7,942 nt of DNA, taken from positions 1-7,942 of the forward strand of contig CAMAMZ010000095.1 in NCBI GenBank assembly GCA_945837185.1, in the 5' to 3' direction. Positions 1-5,503 of the stretch are shown here, piece after piece. The position numbers and the translations under genes were made by a program. The notes below the pieces were generated by a model. It did not search any database. It was not told the DNA's origin and saw only the letters and a program-made list of their open reading frames with translations. Position 1 is the stretch's first letter; every line of letters begins with the position of its first letter. The stretch is from an uncultured Bacteroidales bacterium. GTDB taxonomy: Bacteria; Bacteroidota; Bacteroidia; Bacteroidales; Bacteroidaceae.

Positions 1-40
1 CGTATTCCAGATTACTTTGGGTTACAAGTTCGCCCTCTAA
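1..40 (+). CDS. C-terminal end of an upstream gene, possibly an outer-membrane beta-barrel protein (partial)
   Basis: Reading codons from base 2, the window opens with VFQITLGYKFAL followed by TAA at 38-40. Alternating hydrophobic and aromatic residues (F, I, L, Y, F) close to the C-terminus are what the last strand of outer-membrane beta-barrels looks like, including TonB-dependent receptors and OmpA-like proteins of Bacteroidetes. A GC-rich hairpin begins 20 nt after this stop, as expected at the end of a transcription unit. The evidence is only twelve codons. Frame 1 (stop at 52-54) and frame 3 are also open here, so the frame choice rests on the beta-strand pattern alone. Confidence 0.42.
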   Translation, partial: VFQITLGYKFAL

Positions 41-60
41 ATCTAAAGAAATAAAAAATA

Positions 61-88
61 TGGGGGCGTTGAGCAATCAGCGCCCCCA
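61..88 (+). terminator. GC-rich hairpin, probable terminator of the upstream gene
   Basis: Bases 61-68 (TGGGGGCG) pair perfectly with 81-88 (CGCCCCCA). The stem extends inward through TTGA/TCAG with one G-T pair and closes on a GCAA tetraloop at 73-76, giving about 12 bp in all. On the + strand the hairpin is followed by AATATAG rather than a T-run. The T-rich tract lies on the other side and would serve minus-strand transcription. Because the flanking genes are both on +, it most likely ends the upstream unit and insulates the regulator gene. Confidence 0.6.
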
Positions 89-127
89 ATATAGTTCGTA
101 AAAATTTATACCTTAATAACAAAAATC

Positions 128-1009
128 ATGGAAAATGAAGACATCCGTTTAGAGCGTTTTTTACAGGCTTTTCATAGTGGTGCCGAAATGTGTTCAACAG
201 GTGGTGAACTGTCGCAGGTACCTCCCGTGTTCTGCATTTCTCAGCACACACCTTATGTAGTACTCATTTCCTGTACGCAGGGCAACCTTACACTCATGGC
301 AGGACACAAGTCGTATGTTGTGCAGCAGGAACAACTGGCCATTGTCGACAAGGATGTGAGTTGGCGCATTGCTGCTCATTCCAGCGATTGCCGTCTTGTC
401 ATGTTGTTCTTTCGCGTGGAAGAAATCCGCGATGTGTTGGGCAGCACGGTAATGACCATGCGCCTCTATCGCATGCTGACACCGGAGCATTGCTTAGTGT
501 GCGCTGCCACTACCGATACCGACATCCGGCAGTATGCCGAACTCATGGCAGCCTTTCCCAGAAAAGAGACCAATAGTTTCGACGAAAATGAGCGAAAGCT
601 CCTTTTGATGGCCCTCGTTTATCGGCTATGTTCTCTGTTCAGCAAACTCTCGCTGAATGCCAAGGGCAAGAACGTGCGGAAGATGGAAATCTTTTTTTCA
701 CTCATCGATTTGGTCAGTAAGCATTACGACCGTGAGCGAGGCGTTATGTTCTATGCCAACAGCCTATGCCTCTCACCCAAATATCTCTCACAATTGTCTA
801 AAACCATTTGCGGCTATACGGTGCAGGAAATTGTTTTCAAGGCCATTGTGCGGCGTAGCATCTTCCTCATGACCAACACCACCTTCACCATTTCAGAAAT
901 AGCCAACCAAATGCACTTCCCCAATGCTTCTGCCTTTGGCACCTTCTTTAAAAAGCAGACAGGTCTGTCACCCCGTGAATACCGCCTTCTTCATACTAAA
1001 GTAGAATAG
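128..1009 (+). CDS. AraC-family transcriptional regulator
   Basis: This 293-aa protein is a DNA-binding regulator with the domain order usual for the AraC family. Residues about 20-180 form an N-terminal effector or dimerisation region of cupin-like character with no recognisable ligand motif. Residues about 188-290 carry the C-terminal double helix-turn-helix. The second HTH is clear: ISEIANQMHFPNASAFGTFF followed by KKQTGLSPREYR, the family signature ending in G-x-S-P-x-x-Y-R. The first HTH lies around FYANSLCLSPKYLSQLSK. There is no membrane segment or sensor domain, so it is a cytoplasmic one-component regulator and not a hybrid two-component system. The start at 128 follows an A-rich leader without Shine-Dalgarno, normal for Bacteroidetes. 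It is transcribed in the same direction as the peptide/lipoprotein genes, 280 bp upstream of them, so control of that operon is a reasonable inference. The inducer is unknown. Confidence 0.93.
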   Translation: MENEDIRLERFLQAFHSGAEMCSTGGELSQVPPVFCISQHTPYVVLISCTQGNLTLMAGHKSYVVQQEQLAIVDKDVSWRIAAHSSDCRLVMLFFRVEEIRDVLGSTVMTMRLYRMLTPEHCLVCAATTDTDIRQYAELMAAFPRKETNSFDENERKLLLMALVYRLCSLFSKLSLNAKGKNVRKMEIFFSLIDLVSKHYDRERGVMFYANSLCLSPKYLSQLSKTICGYTVQEIVFKAIVRRSIFLMTNTTFTISEIANQMHFPNASAFGTFFKKQTGLSPREYRLLHTKVE

Positions 1010-1060
1010 CGAGAAAATAGACAAATTGTTTACTTTATAGCTTCTGCAATTGCAAAAACG

Positions 1061-1102
1061 TAAGTATTTGTTGCGCAAAGTTGTGCATTTTTTTGCCGTT
1101 GT
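1061..1102 (+). repeat. Direct repeat copy A in the control region
   Basis: Copy A reads TAAG, two extra bases, TTTGTTGCG (1067-1075), seven variable bases, GTGCA (1083-1087), a T-run, then GCCGTTGT (1095-1102). Copy B at 1150-1183 has the same blocks in the same order, with the same 7-base spacer between the two main blocks. The cores are 87 bp apart. The pattern fits a diverged duplication of a regulatory element. Part of copy A also forms the small hairpin annotated at 1072-1094, so the two roles compete. Confidence 0.45.
1072..1094 (+). terminator. Possible weak intrinsic terminator of the araC-type gene
   Basis: TGCGCA (1072-1077) pairs with TGTGCA (1082-1087), with one G-T pair, around an AAGT loop (1078-1081). 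It is followed at once by seven T's (1088-1094). This is the only hairpin with a T-run in the 280 bp after the regulator's stop codon. The stem is only 6 bp, so termination would be partial and some transcripts could run on into the operon. Confidence 0.45.
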
Positions 1103-1149
1103 AACAAAAAAATAACCCCAAACATGCAGGCTATTTCATTGAAAATAGG

Positions 1150-1157
1150 TAAGTTTG
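1150..1157 (+). promoter_or_regulatory. Candidate Bacteroidetes -7 promoter element for the operon
   Basis: TAAGTTTG matches the TAnnTTTG consensus of the -7 box recognised by the Bacteroidetes primary sigma factor. Transcription would begin near 1163, giving a leader of about 125 nt before the peptide gene. No convincing TTTG-type -33 element lies 19-21 bp upstream, which would fit a promoter needing an activator such as the neighbouring AraC-type protein. The box is also the start of repeat copy B. An eight-base match can arise by chance. Confidence 0.38.
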
Positions 1158-1183
1158 TTGCGTAATCTCGTGCAGGCCGTAGT
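1150..1183 (+). repeat. Direct repeat copy B in the control region
   Basis: Copy B reads TAAG, TTTGTTGCG (1154-1162), seven variable bases, GTGCA (1170-1174), then GCCGTAGT (1176-1183). It matches the blocks of copy A at 1061-1102 but lacks the two-base insertion and the T-run. It overlaps the candidate -7 box, so a protein binding here would act directly on transcription initiation. Confidence 0.45.
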
Positions 1184-1289
1184 GTGTAGAGCCTTTTAAA
1201 TTCTTATTTCTATGCGCCTAAATATACCCTCACGAGAAAGAATGTAACTAACTAAGACAACATATTTTAAACATTTAAAGTGTACTACA

Positions 1290-1493
1290 ATGAAGAGAGT
1301 CTTGCAACAAGTTGCTCCCGCTATGGAGAGCAAATTGGCTTATGTAAAGCCGCAGATGAAGACACGCAGTCTGGAAATGGAAGACATGATTTGCGTTTCT
1401 GTTGAGTCAAGTGTTGACCCCGGTGATTTCGGTATGGGTGACGGTGGTGAACTCAACTCCAATAGTGATAACTTTAATATTTGGGAGGACTAA
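1290..1493 (+). CDS. Small conserved peptide, 67 aa, paired with the first lipoprotein
   Basis: I do not recognise a named family. The peptide has a basic N-terminal half (K2, R3, K15, K20, K24, R26) and an acidic, Gly/Asn-rich C-terminal half ending IWED. It has no signal peptide or membrane segment, so it would start out cytoplasmic. Residues 18-35 match residues 15-32 of the 64-aa peptide at 3427-3621 in the pattern Y-x-K-P-x2-K-x2-S-L-E-x-E-D-x2-C. A second shared block, [DE]-F-G then G-D, follows at 46-51. That conservation and the matching gene position make it a real gene. The GGGAGG ribosome-binding site of the next gene (1483-1488) lies in its last codons, and the gap to that gene is 3 nt. 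Possible roles are a translation-coupling leader, a chaperone or plug for the lipoprotein, or a precursor of a processed peptide. No maturation enzyme is visible. Confidence 0.82.
   Translation: MKRVLQQVAPAMESKLAYVKPQMKTRSLEMEDMICVSVESSVDPGDFGMGDGGELNSNSDNFNIWED
1483..1488 (+). promoter_or_regulatory. Strong Shine-Dalgarno for the first lipoprotein, inside the peptide gene
   Basis: GGGAGG lies 8 nt before the ATG at 1497 and within the Trp-Glu codons of the upstream peptide. Shine-Dalgarno motifs are uncommon in this phylum and absent before the peptide genes, the regulator and the third lipoprotein here. Its spacing favours the first ATG (1497) over the adjacent one at 1500. Confidence 0.65.
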
Positions 1494-1496
1494 GTC

Positions 1497-3302
1497 ATGA
1501 TGAAGAAGTTGATGCTTTGTGCCACGATGGTGGCAGCGTTGTTCTCTGCTTGTTCTTCTGAAGACGACAGTGTGAACAGCCAGGGTGTAGAGGCTGGCAA
1601 GACGCAGCTTGTGTTGCTCGCTGACATAGAAGGCGATGGCTCCCGTTTCGGCTATGATGCTGAAGGCAACACCTTGAAGGCTAAATTTGAAGAGGGCGAC
1701 CAGATTGTATACTGGCCTCGTAAGGACGCCTCTTTGACCAGCGGTAATGGAGGTGCTTATTTCCTGACCTATCAGGGTATGGAAAATGGCAAGGGTAAGT
1801 TCGTAGGTTCCGTTGATGGTGCCGACCTTCCCGATGGCACCGGCAATCTCCACATGTTGCTTTGCAATGCCTTTACCTTTAATGGTACAAACTTGCAGAC
1901 GCTCGACCTTTCCGCACAGGATGGTACCTTGGCTTCTGCTGCTAAGCACAGTGTGTTCCAGGCCGACCCTATCTTCTTTGAAGGAGATAGCAAAAATGCA
2001 GATAAAACCGTTGCTAACGGTGTGGTTACCATCTCTGGTGTGAAGTTTGCCCCCAAAACTTCTATCGTAAAGTTTACCATTAAGGGTGCAAAAGGTTTGG
2101 AAGCAGGCGACGAGCTGACCGTTTCAACCAAGGATGTTTATAGCAAGGTTAGCATTGGCTGGGGTAACGCAGGTACTAATTCTACGCCCTCAACAGGTAC
2201 AGGTAATGTTTCCTTTACTACAAAGGTGGCTGAGGCAGTGGATGGTACTATTACTACCTATCTGAGTGTATGGCCCAGTACTTCTGAAAACGCCCTTGGT
2301 GAAATAACAATCAACGCTGCAAAGGGTACAAAGAAATACAGCGGAGCATTGTTGAGAATGGAACCGAGTGCCCTTAAAGCTGGTCTCTTCTATCGCATGA
2401 GCGGTGAGATGAATGTTTCTGTAATCCCTGTTTCTTACTGGACAAAAGATGCTGCCGGTGAGGTGACAGTAGAAGGTTATACAGGTGTAGGCTCTTCAGA
2501 AAGTGTTGATTGGCTTTCTTATAGCGATGGTAAGATTTCTGTTTCAGAGAACACCACAGGTGCTCCCCGTACAGGTACCATCTATCTGAAAGATGCTGCT
2601 GGTAATAACTGTCCTATCGAAATCACACAGGTAGAGGCTAAGGACTTCAAGGGTACATATAGCTTTACAACGAAAGCGTTTGCTAGTACAGGTTCTTATA
2701 AGGCTGCAGCTGATCCTGCTACATTTGATGTAACCTTTACCGATGCACGTAAGGGCTATACCTTAAAGGATGCTGAAGATGTAGAGCATACCAACAACAT
2801 TGGTATCAAAGGCTTGTATTATGAGACTGTGATGGATGCTGCCATTGAAATCGACTATGCCAATAAGACCGCTAAAATGGGAGTGTTCTTCGATGCACGC
2901 GATGGTGAAGGCCAGGAGGCCAATGGCAAGTATGCTACCTTCGTACCGGCATTTGTAACGATGGTTCCGAATGCTGCTTGGGGCAAGAGTTGGAAATTTG
3001 ACGAGACGGAGTTAGGTGATCCTGATTATGCTTGGGCATGGTTCACTATTTCTTCTGATTTCAAGAAGATTCTTTATAAGAATGTTACAAAAAGCGCTAC
3101 CGAATCATTCTCTGTAGTAAGTCAGTATACAGCAACATCTACTGATAGTAAGACTGTTGGTTTGCCTATGAATAACATTGCCGGTATTGATGTAGTCATT
3201 TCTAATACAAATGTATTTAACCATTCTACGGTTTCCGGCTATGCCAATGTCTATCAGACTAATCCTAAGGGTTATGAAGGTAATGTCTTCACCCGCAAGT
3301 AA
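1497..3302 (+). CDS. Fimbrillin-like/BACON lipoprotein, first of three (601 aa)
   Basis: A lipoprotein signal peptide with lipobox LFSAC (acceptor C19) is followed by SSEDD, a Ser/acidic pattern like the export signals of surface lipoproteins in Bacteroidetes. Residues about 35-305 resemble the fimbrillin-like Mfa/FimA superfamily: SRFGY at 49-53, F-E-E-G-D-Q-I at 64-70, the hydrophobic core FTFNG and VKFTIKG, TTYLSVWP at 253-260 and LKAGLFYRM at 293-301. Residues about 308-378 look like a BACON domain (VDWL, then ENTTGAPRTGTIYL, ending IEITQ). Residues about 380-601 form a domain I cannot name, shared with the next lipoprotein (453-468, IDY...MGVFFDAR type; GYANVYQ near the end). Its codons lean to T-ending forms (GGT, GCT), unlike the next two genes. 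It may be the major product of the operon, as a surface adhesin or pilus-type subunit. Fimbrial assembly is not proven, since the extra C-terminal domains are atypical for a polymerising subunit. Confidence 0.85.
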   Translation: MMKKLMLCATMVAALFSACSSEDDSVNSQGVEAGKTQLVLLADIEGDGSRFGYDAEGNTLKAKFEEGDQIVYWPRKDASLTSGNGGAYFLTYQGMENGKGKFVGSVDGADLPDGTGNLHMLLCNAFTFNGTNLQTLDLSAQDGTLASAAKHSVFQADPIFFEGDSKNADKTVANGVVTISGVKFAPKTSIVKFTIKGAKGLEAGDELTVSTKDVYSKVSIGWGNAGTNSTPSTGTGNVSFTTKVAEAVDGTITTYLSVWPSTSENALGEITINAAKGTKKYSGALLRMEPSALKAGLFYRMSGEMNVSVIPVSYWTKDAAGEVTVEGYTGVGSSESVDWLSYSDGKISVSENTTGAPRTGTIYLKDAAGNNCPIEITQVEAKDFKGTYSFTTKAFASTGSYKAAADPATFDVTFTDARKGYTLKDAEDVEHTNNIGIKGLYYETVMDAAIEIDYANKTAKMGVFFDARDGEGQEANGKYATFVPAFVTMVPNAAWGKSWKFDETELGDPDYAWAWFTISSDFKKILYKNVTKSATESFSVVSQYTATSTDSKTVGLPMNNIAGIDVVISNTNVFNHSTVSGYANVYQTNPKGYEGNVFTRK

Positions 3303-3347
3303 ACAGAGTTGAGTATGGTGCATATTCCATAAATTAATAACTATCAT

Positions 3348-3389
3348 GGGCACCTGCTTGGAAAGTGAAATCTTTGCAAGCAGGTGCCC
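3348..3389 (+). terminator. Strong hairpin between the two modules (terminator or attenuator)
   Basis: GGGCACCTGCTTG (3348-3360) and CAAGCAGGTGCCC (3377-3389) form a perfect 13-bp stem. The 16-nt loop can extend it by AAAG/CTTT. The T-rich sequence TTATTCTTAATCTTTC follows. It begins 46 nt after the first lipoprotein's stop. Only 37 nt separate it from the next ATG, and I see no promoter there. The downstream genes therefore probably depend on read-through, which would make this hairpin an attenuator or a 3'-end stabiliser for the module 1 mRNA. Confidence 0.8.
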
Positions 3390-3426
3390 TTATTCTTAAT
3401 CTTTCTACACTTAAACCCTATTCATC

Positions 3427-3621
3427 ATGAAAAAGGAAATGATTAATCCTCTATTTGCCAAAGCGCCCTACACTAAGCCGCGCTGCAAGAGTCTTTCTTT
3501 GGAGGAGGAAGACGCATTGTGTGCCGCAAGTGGTGTGTTGGATGATATTGAATTTGGAGGCGATTTGGACGACCCGACGTCAAGTGAAAAACTATCAGCA
3601 AAAGAGGAAGCCCTATGGTAA
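3427..3621 (+). CDS. Small conserved peptide, 64 aa, paired with the second lipoprotein
   Basis: This is a paralogue of the 67-aa peptide at 1290-1493. Y15, K17, P18, K21, S24-L25-E26, E28-D29 and C32 align with its counterparts at an offset of three, and EFG...GD at 42-46 matches the later block. The N-terminal third is basic; the rest is strongly acidic, with D39, D40, D46, D48 and D49. It has no signal peptide and no hydrophobic segment. Outside the shared blocks the two peptides differ completely, including an extra Cys (C20) here. The stop codon lies inside the next gene: the ATG at 3615 precedes the TAA at 3619-3621, a 7-nt overlap, so the two are translationally coupled. The start at 3427 has no Shine-Dalgarno. 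Function is unknown; the consistent pairing with a BACON-type lipoprotein suggests a shared task. Confidence 0.82.
   Translation: MKKEMINPLFAKAPYTKPRCKSLSLEEEDALCAASGVLDDIEFGGDLDDPTSSEKLSAKEEALW
3604..3608 (+). promoter_or_regulatory. Shine-Dalgarno for the second lipoprotein, inside the peptide gene
   Basis: GAGGA lies 6 nt before the ATG at 3615, within the Glu-Glu codons of the upstream peptide. Together with the 7-nt gene overlap it supports coupled translation and fixes the start of the lipoprotein at 3615. Confidence 0.6.
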
Positions 3622-5486
3622 GAAAACTGATTTTTGGGGCTGCCGTATTGGTTCTTACGGCTGCCTGCTCTTCGGATGAGGTGTCGCAGTGGGTGAATCC
3701 CGCACCGGGAACCTTGACCGTGAAAGCACAAGTGAACGATGAATTGCAGTCGCGTGTATCCTTTACAGAGCAAGGAGAGGCGCAAAAAGGTCTGAAGGTG
3801 AGCTGGCAGACACAGGATGTCATCAAAGTGTTTACTGCCGATGGCACTGCCACGGGTTCCTTGCAAGTGTCGGCCCTTTCCGACGATGGCCATACGGCTT
3901 CCTTTACAGGAAGTTTAGAGCCTACACCTACAGCGGAGACCCCTATCCATGCCTGTGTGTCGAATACCGCTGCCACCACCACGGGCAGTCAGGTGACATT
4001 CAATTGGAGTAGCCAGACGGGTAAGGTAGAATCTTTAGGAAACTACGACATCCTTACAGCCTCCGCACAATACAACCCCACGGCTGCCACATCGGTAGCC
4101 ATGACCTTCCACCATGCCATGGCCTTCTTGAAAGCCACCATCAAGTTGCCTGCGGCAGCCGGCACCTCTACGGCTAAGGTAACGCTGAGTGGCGATGGCT
4201 TATGCAATGCGGTAAACTGGCAAGGCACCAGCAACACGTTTGACACACCAGAGGAAGGGAGCATCACCTTGACAGATGCCAAGGTTGACGGCAATCTGGT
4301 GACATGCTATGTGGCTCTCTATCCCGGTACCATTAGCAATGTGATGGCTACGGTGGAAGTAAGCGACAGGGCATATGCCAACCTGACAGTAACAGACGAG
4401 GCAACGCTGACAGCGGGCAAATTATATACCGTAGGGCGCAATGCTACCACCTTGGAAGATTTGTCGGTATGGATAAGTGACGCAGCATGGAGCCACACCT
4501 ACGATGTGGCCGACTATAAGATTACCCAGATTACGAAAGAGCCCGCAGAAGGTTCCGATTGGCTCACCGTAACCTCCGACGGATCAAAGGTTGTGGTGTC
4601 GGCTACAGCCAATACTACAGGAGCTCCCCGCCAGTGCACCCTCTTCTTCGGCAATGGCTACAGCACCATGGTCGATGTAACACAGATGGAAATGAAAGAC
4701 TTGGTGGGCGACTGGAATCTCACTACCTTCAAACGTTTCGACGCTACGGGAAGTGCTGCCTTGCAGCGTCATGACAATAAGTTCGGGTATGTGGCCTCTA
4801 CAGCGTCCTCTTCCGTCTATGACATGACCGTGCATGAAGGCGTAGACTATGGCAACAATGCCGAGATTTATGTAGAGCAGGCCACGGGTACTACCGCTAC
4901 GGCCTATGAGGGACTCACCCAGAAAAAGCAGACTGCCACCAACAACCTTCGCCTCAATGGTATCTATGAGAATATGCGCACGGAGGCATTGGCCAAGATT
5001 GACTATACCGAGATGGCAGCCACGATGAGTATCTTCTTCGATGTGCGTTCCACCACAACCTTGCAACGCCTCTACACAGGACCCTTTGCAGGACAATATG
5101 TGGCGCTCATGCCCGAGCTGTACCAATCATCGACCGATGTCATCTCTTCATGGAATTCCGGTTCCTTCAAGCTCCATTTCGCTACCATAGGAGGCGACCA
5201 GATGTTCTGGTATACCGGTAAGATAGCCGTGGTAGGTCATACCACCACCGTGCGCTGGGAAGCCCATAGCGGGGCACTCCAGACCCTGAGCACCAGTACT
5301 GCCTATAAGGTAGTCGGTTTGCAGGTTGACCGCTATTTCGCTAATGTACCCAATGCCACCAACCTTATCCGTCAGGCCGACAACACCACCGCCAATGCGG
5401 CCTATGCCCGCGTATATCAAGGCGACATCGTGATGCGTCGCACCGCAAACGGCTATCAGGAGATTATCGGTGGAGGCAATAACTAA
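3615..5486 (+). CDS. Fimbrillin-like/BACON lipoprotein, second of three (623 aa)
   Basis: The signal peptide ends in lipobox LTAAC (acceptor C18), followed by SSDE. Residues about 30-280 form a fimbrillin-like region: SRVSF at 46-50, VSWQTQDVIKVF at 62-73, YDILTASAQY at 144-153, and VTCYVALYP at 229-237, which closely matches VSCYVALYP of the third lipoprotein; then LTAGKLYTV at 265-273. Residues about 285-357 are BACON-like (SDWLTV, then NTTGAPRQCTLFF, ending VDVTQ). Residues about 360-610 form the same unrecognised domain as in the first lipoprotein: IDYTEMAATMSIFFDVR at 462-478 and AYARVYQ at 596-602. The protein is rich in Thr and Ala, and its codons favour C-ending forms (ACC, GCC), unlike the first lipoprotein. 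It is likely a surface-anchored binding or structural protein acting with its neighbours. BACON domains are usually read as carbohydrate- or mucin-binding; no ligand can be inferred here. Confidence 0.85.
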   Translation: MVRKLIFGAAVLVLTAACSSDEVSQWVNPAPGTLTVKAQVNDELQSRVSFTEQGEAQKGLKVSWQTQDVIKVFTADGTATGSLQVSALSDDGHTASFTGSLEPTPTAETPIHACVSNTAATTTGSQVTFNWSSQTGKVESLGNYDILTASAQYNPTAATSVAMTFHHAMAFLKATIKLPAAAGTSTAKVTLSGDGLCNAVNWQGTSNTFDTPEEGSITLTDAKVDGNLVTCYVALYPGTISNVMATVEVSDRAYANLTVTDEATLTAGKLYTVGRNATTLEDLSVWISDAAWSHTYDVADYKITQITKEPAEGSDWLTVTSDGSKVVVSATANTTGAPRQCTLFFGNGYSTMVDVTQMEMKDLVGDWNLTTFKRFDATGSAALQRHDNKFGYVASTASSSVYDMTVHEGVDYGNNAEIYVEQATGTTATAYEGLTQKKQTATNNLRLNGIYENMRTEALAKIDYTEMAATMSIFFDVRSTTTLQRLYTGPFAGQYVALMPELYQSSTDVISSWNSGSFKLHFATIGGDQMFWYTGKIAVVGHTTTVRWEAHSGALQTLSTSTAYKVVGLQVDRYFANVPNATNLIRQADNTTANAAYARVYQGDIVMRRTANGYQEIIGGGNN

Positions 5487-5503
5487 ATCCATAATCAATC
5501 AAG

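Larger units (their letters stand above)
1010..1289 (+). other. 280-bp intergenic control region upstream of the operon
   Basis: This is the longest gene-free stretch. It contains a 10-bp palindrome TGCAATTGCA (1045-1054), a small hairpin followed by seven T's (1072-1094), two diverged copies of a 30-40-bp element (1061-1102 and 1150-1183), a candidate -7 box (1150-1157), and an inverted repeat TCTCGTG (1166-1172) / CACGAGA (1231-1237). The last 30 bases before the peptide gene are AT-rich with TTTAAA twice and no Shine-Dalgarno. I see no tRNA, small ORF or insertion element. The clustering of repeats suggests regulation, probably by the adjacent AraC-type protein, but no binding site is proven. 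Confidence 0.55.

Noticed and set aside
1497..1520. Cys8 of lipoprotein 1 as the lipidation site
   Set aside because: The residues before C8 do not form a lipobox and the hydrophobic stretch would be too short. C19 after LFSA fits the rule.
1407..1949. Open reading frame of 180 codons on the minus strand
   Set aside because: It lies opposite the peptide and lipoprotein 1 genes, which have conserved motifs and a signal peptide. It shows no recognisable domain.
3348..3389. The 13-bp inverted repeat as an insertion-sequence end or attachment site
   Set aside because: There is no transposase, target duplication or second copy, and its place after a stop codon with a T-rich flank fits a terminator.
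1290..3621. A complete ribosomally made, modified peptide (RiPP) cluster
   Set aside because: The peptides have a leader-like shape, but there is no modifying enzyme, protease or transporter in the window, so only the possibility is kept.
3455..3679. Alternative + frame of 74 codons over the second peptide gene
   Set aside because: Its product is Arg/Trp-rich without known features, and the competing frame is supported by similarity to the first peptide and by the coupled start.
4584..5126. Open reading frame of 180 codons on the minus strand
   Set aside because: It is a shadow of the BACON-like and C-terminal regions of lipoprotein 2, with His/Gly-rich sequence lacking any domain.
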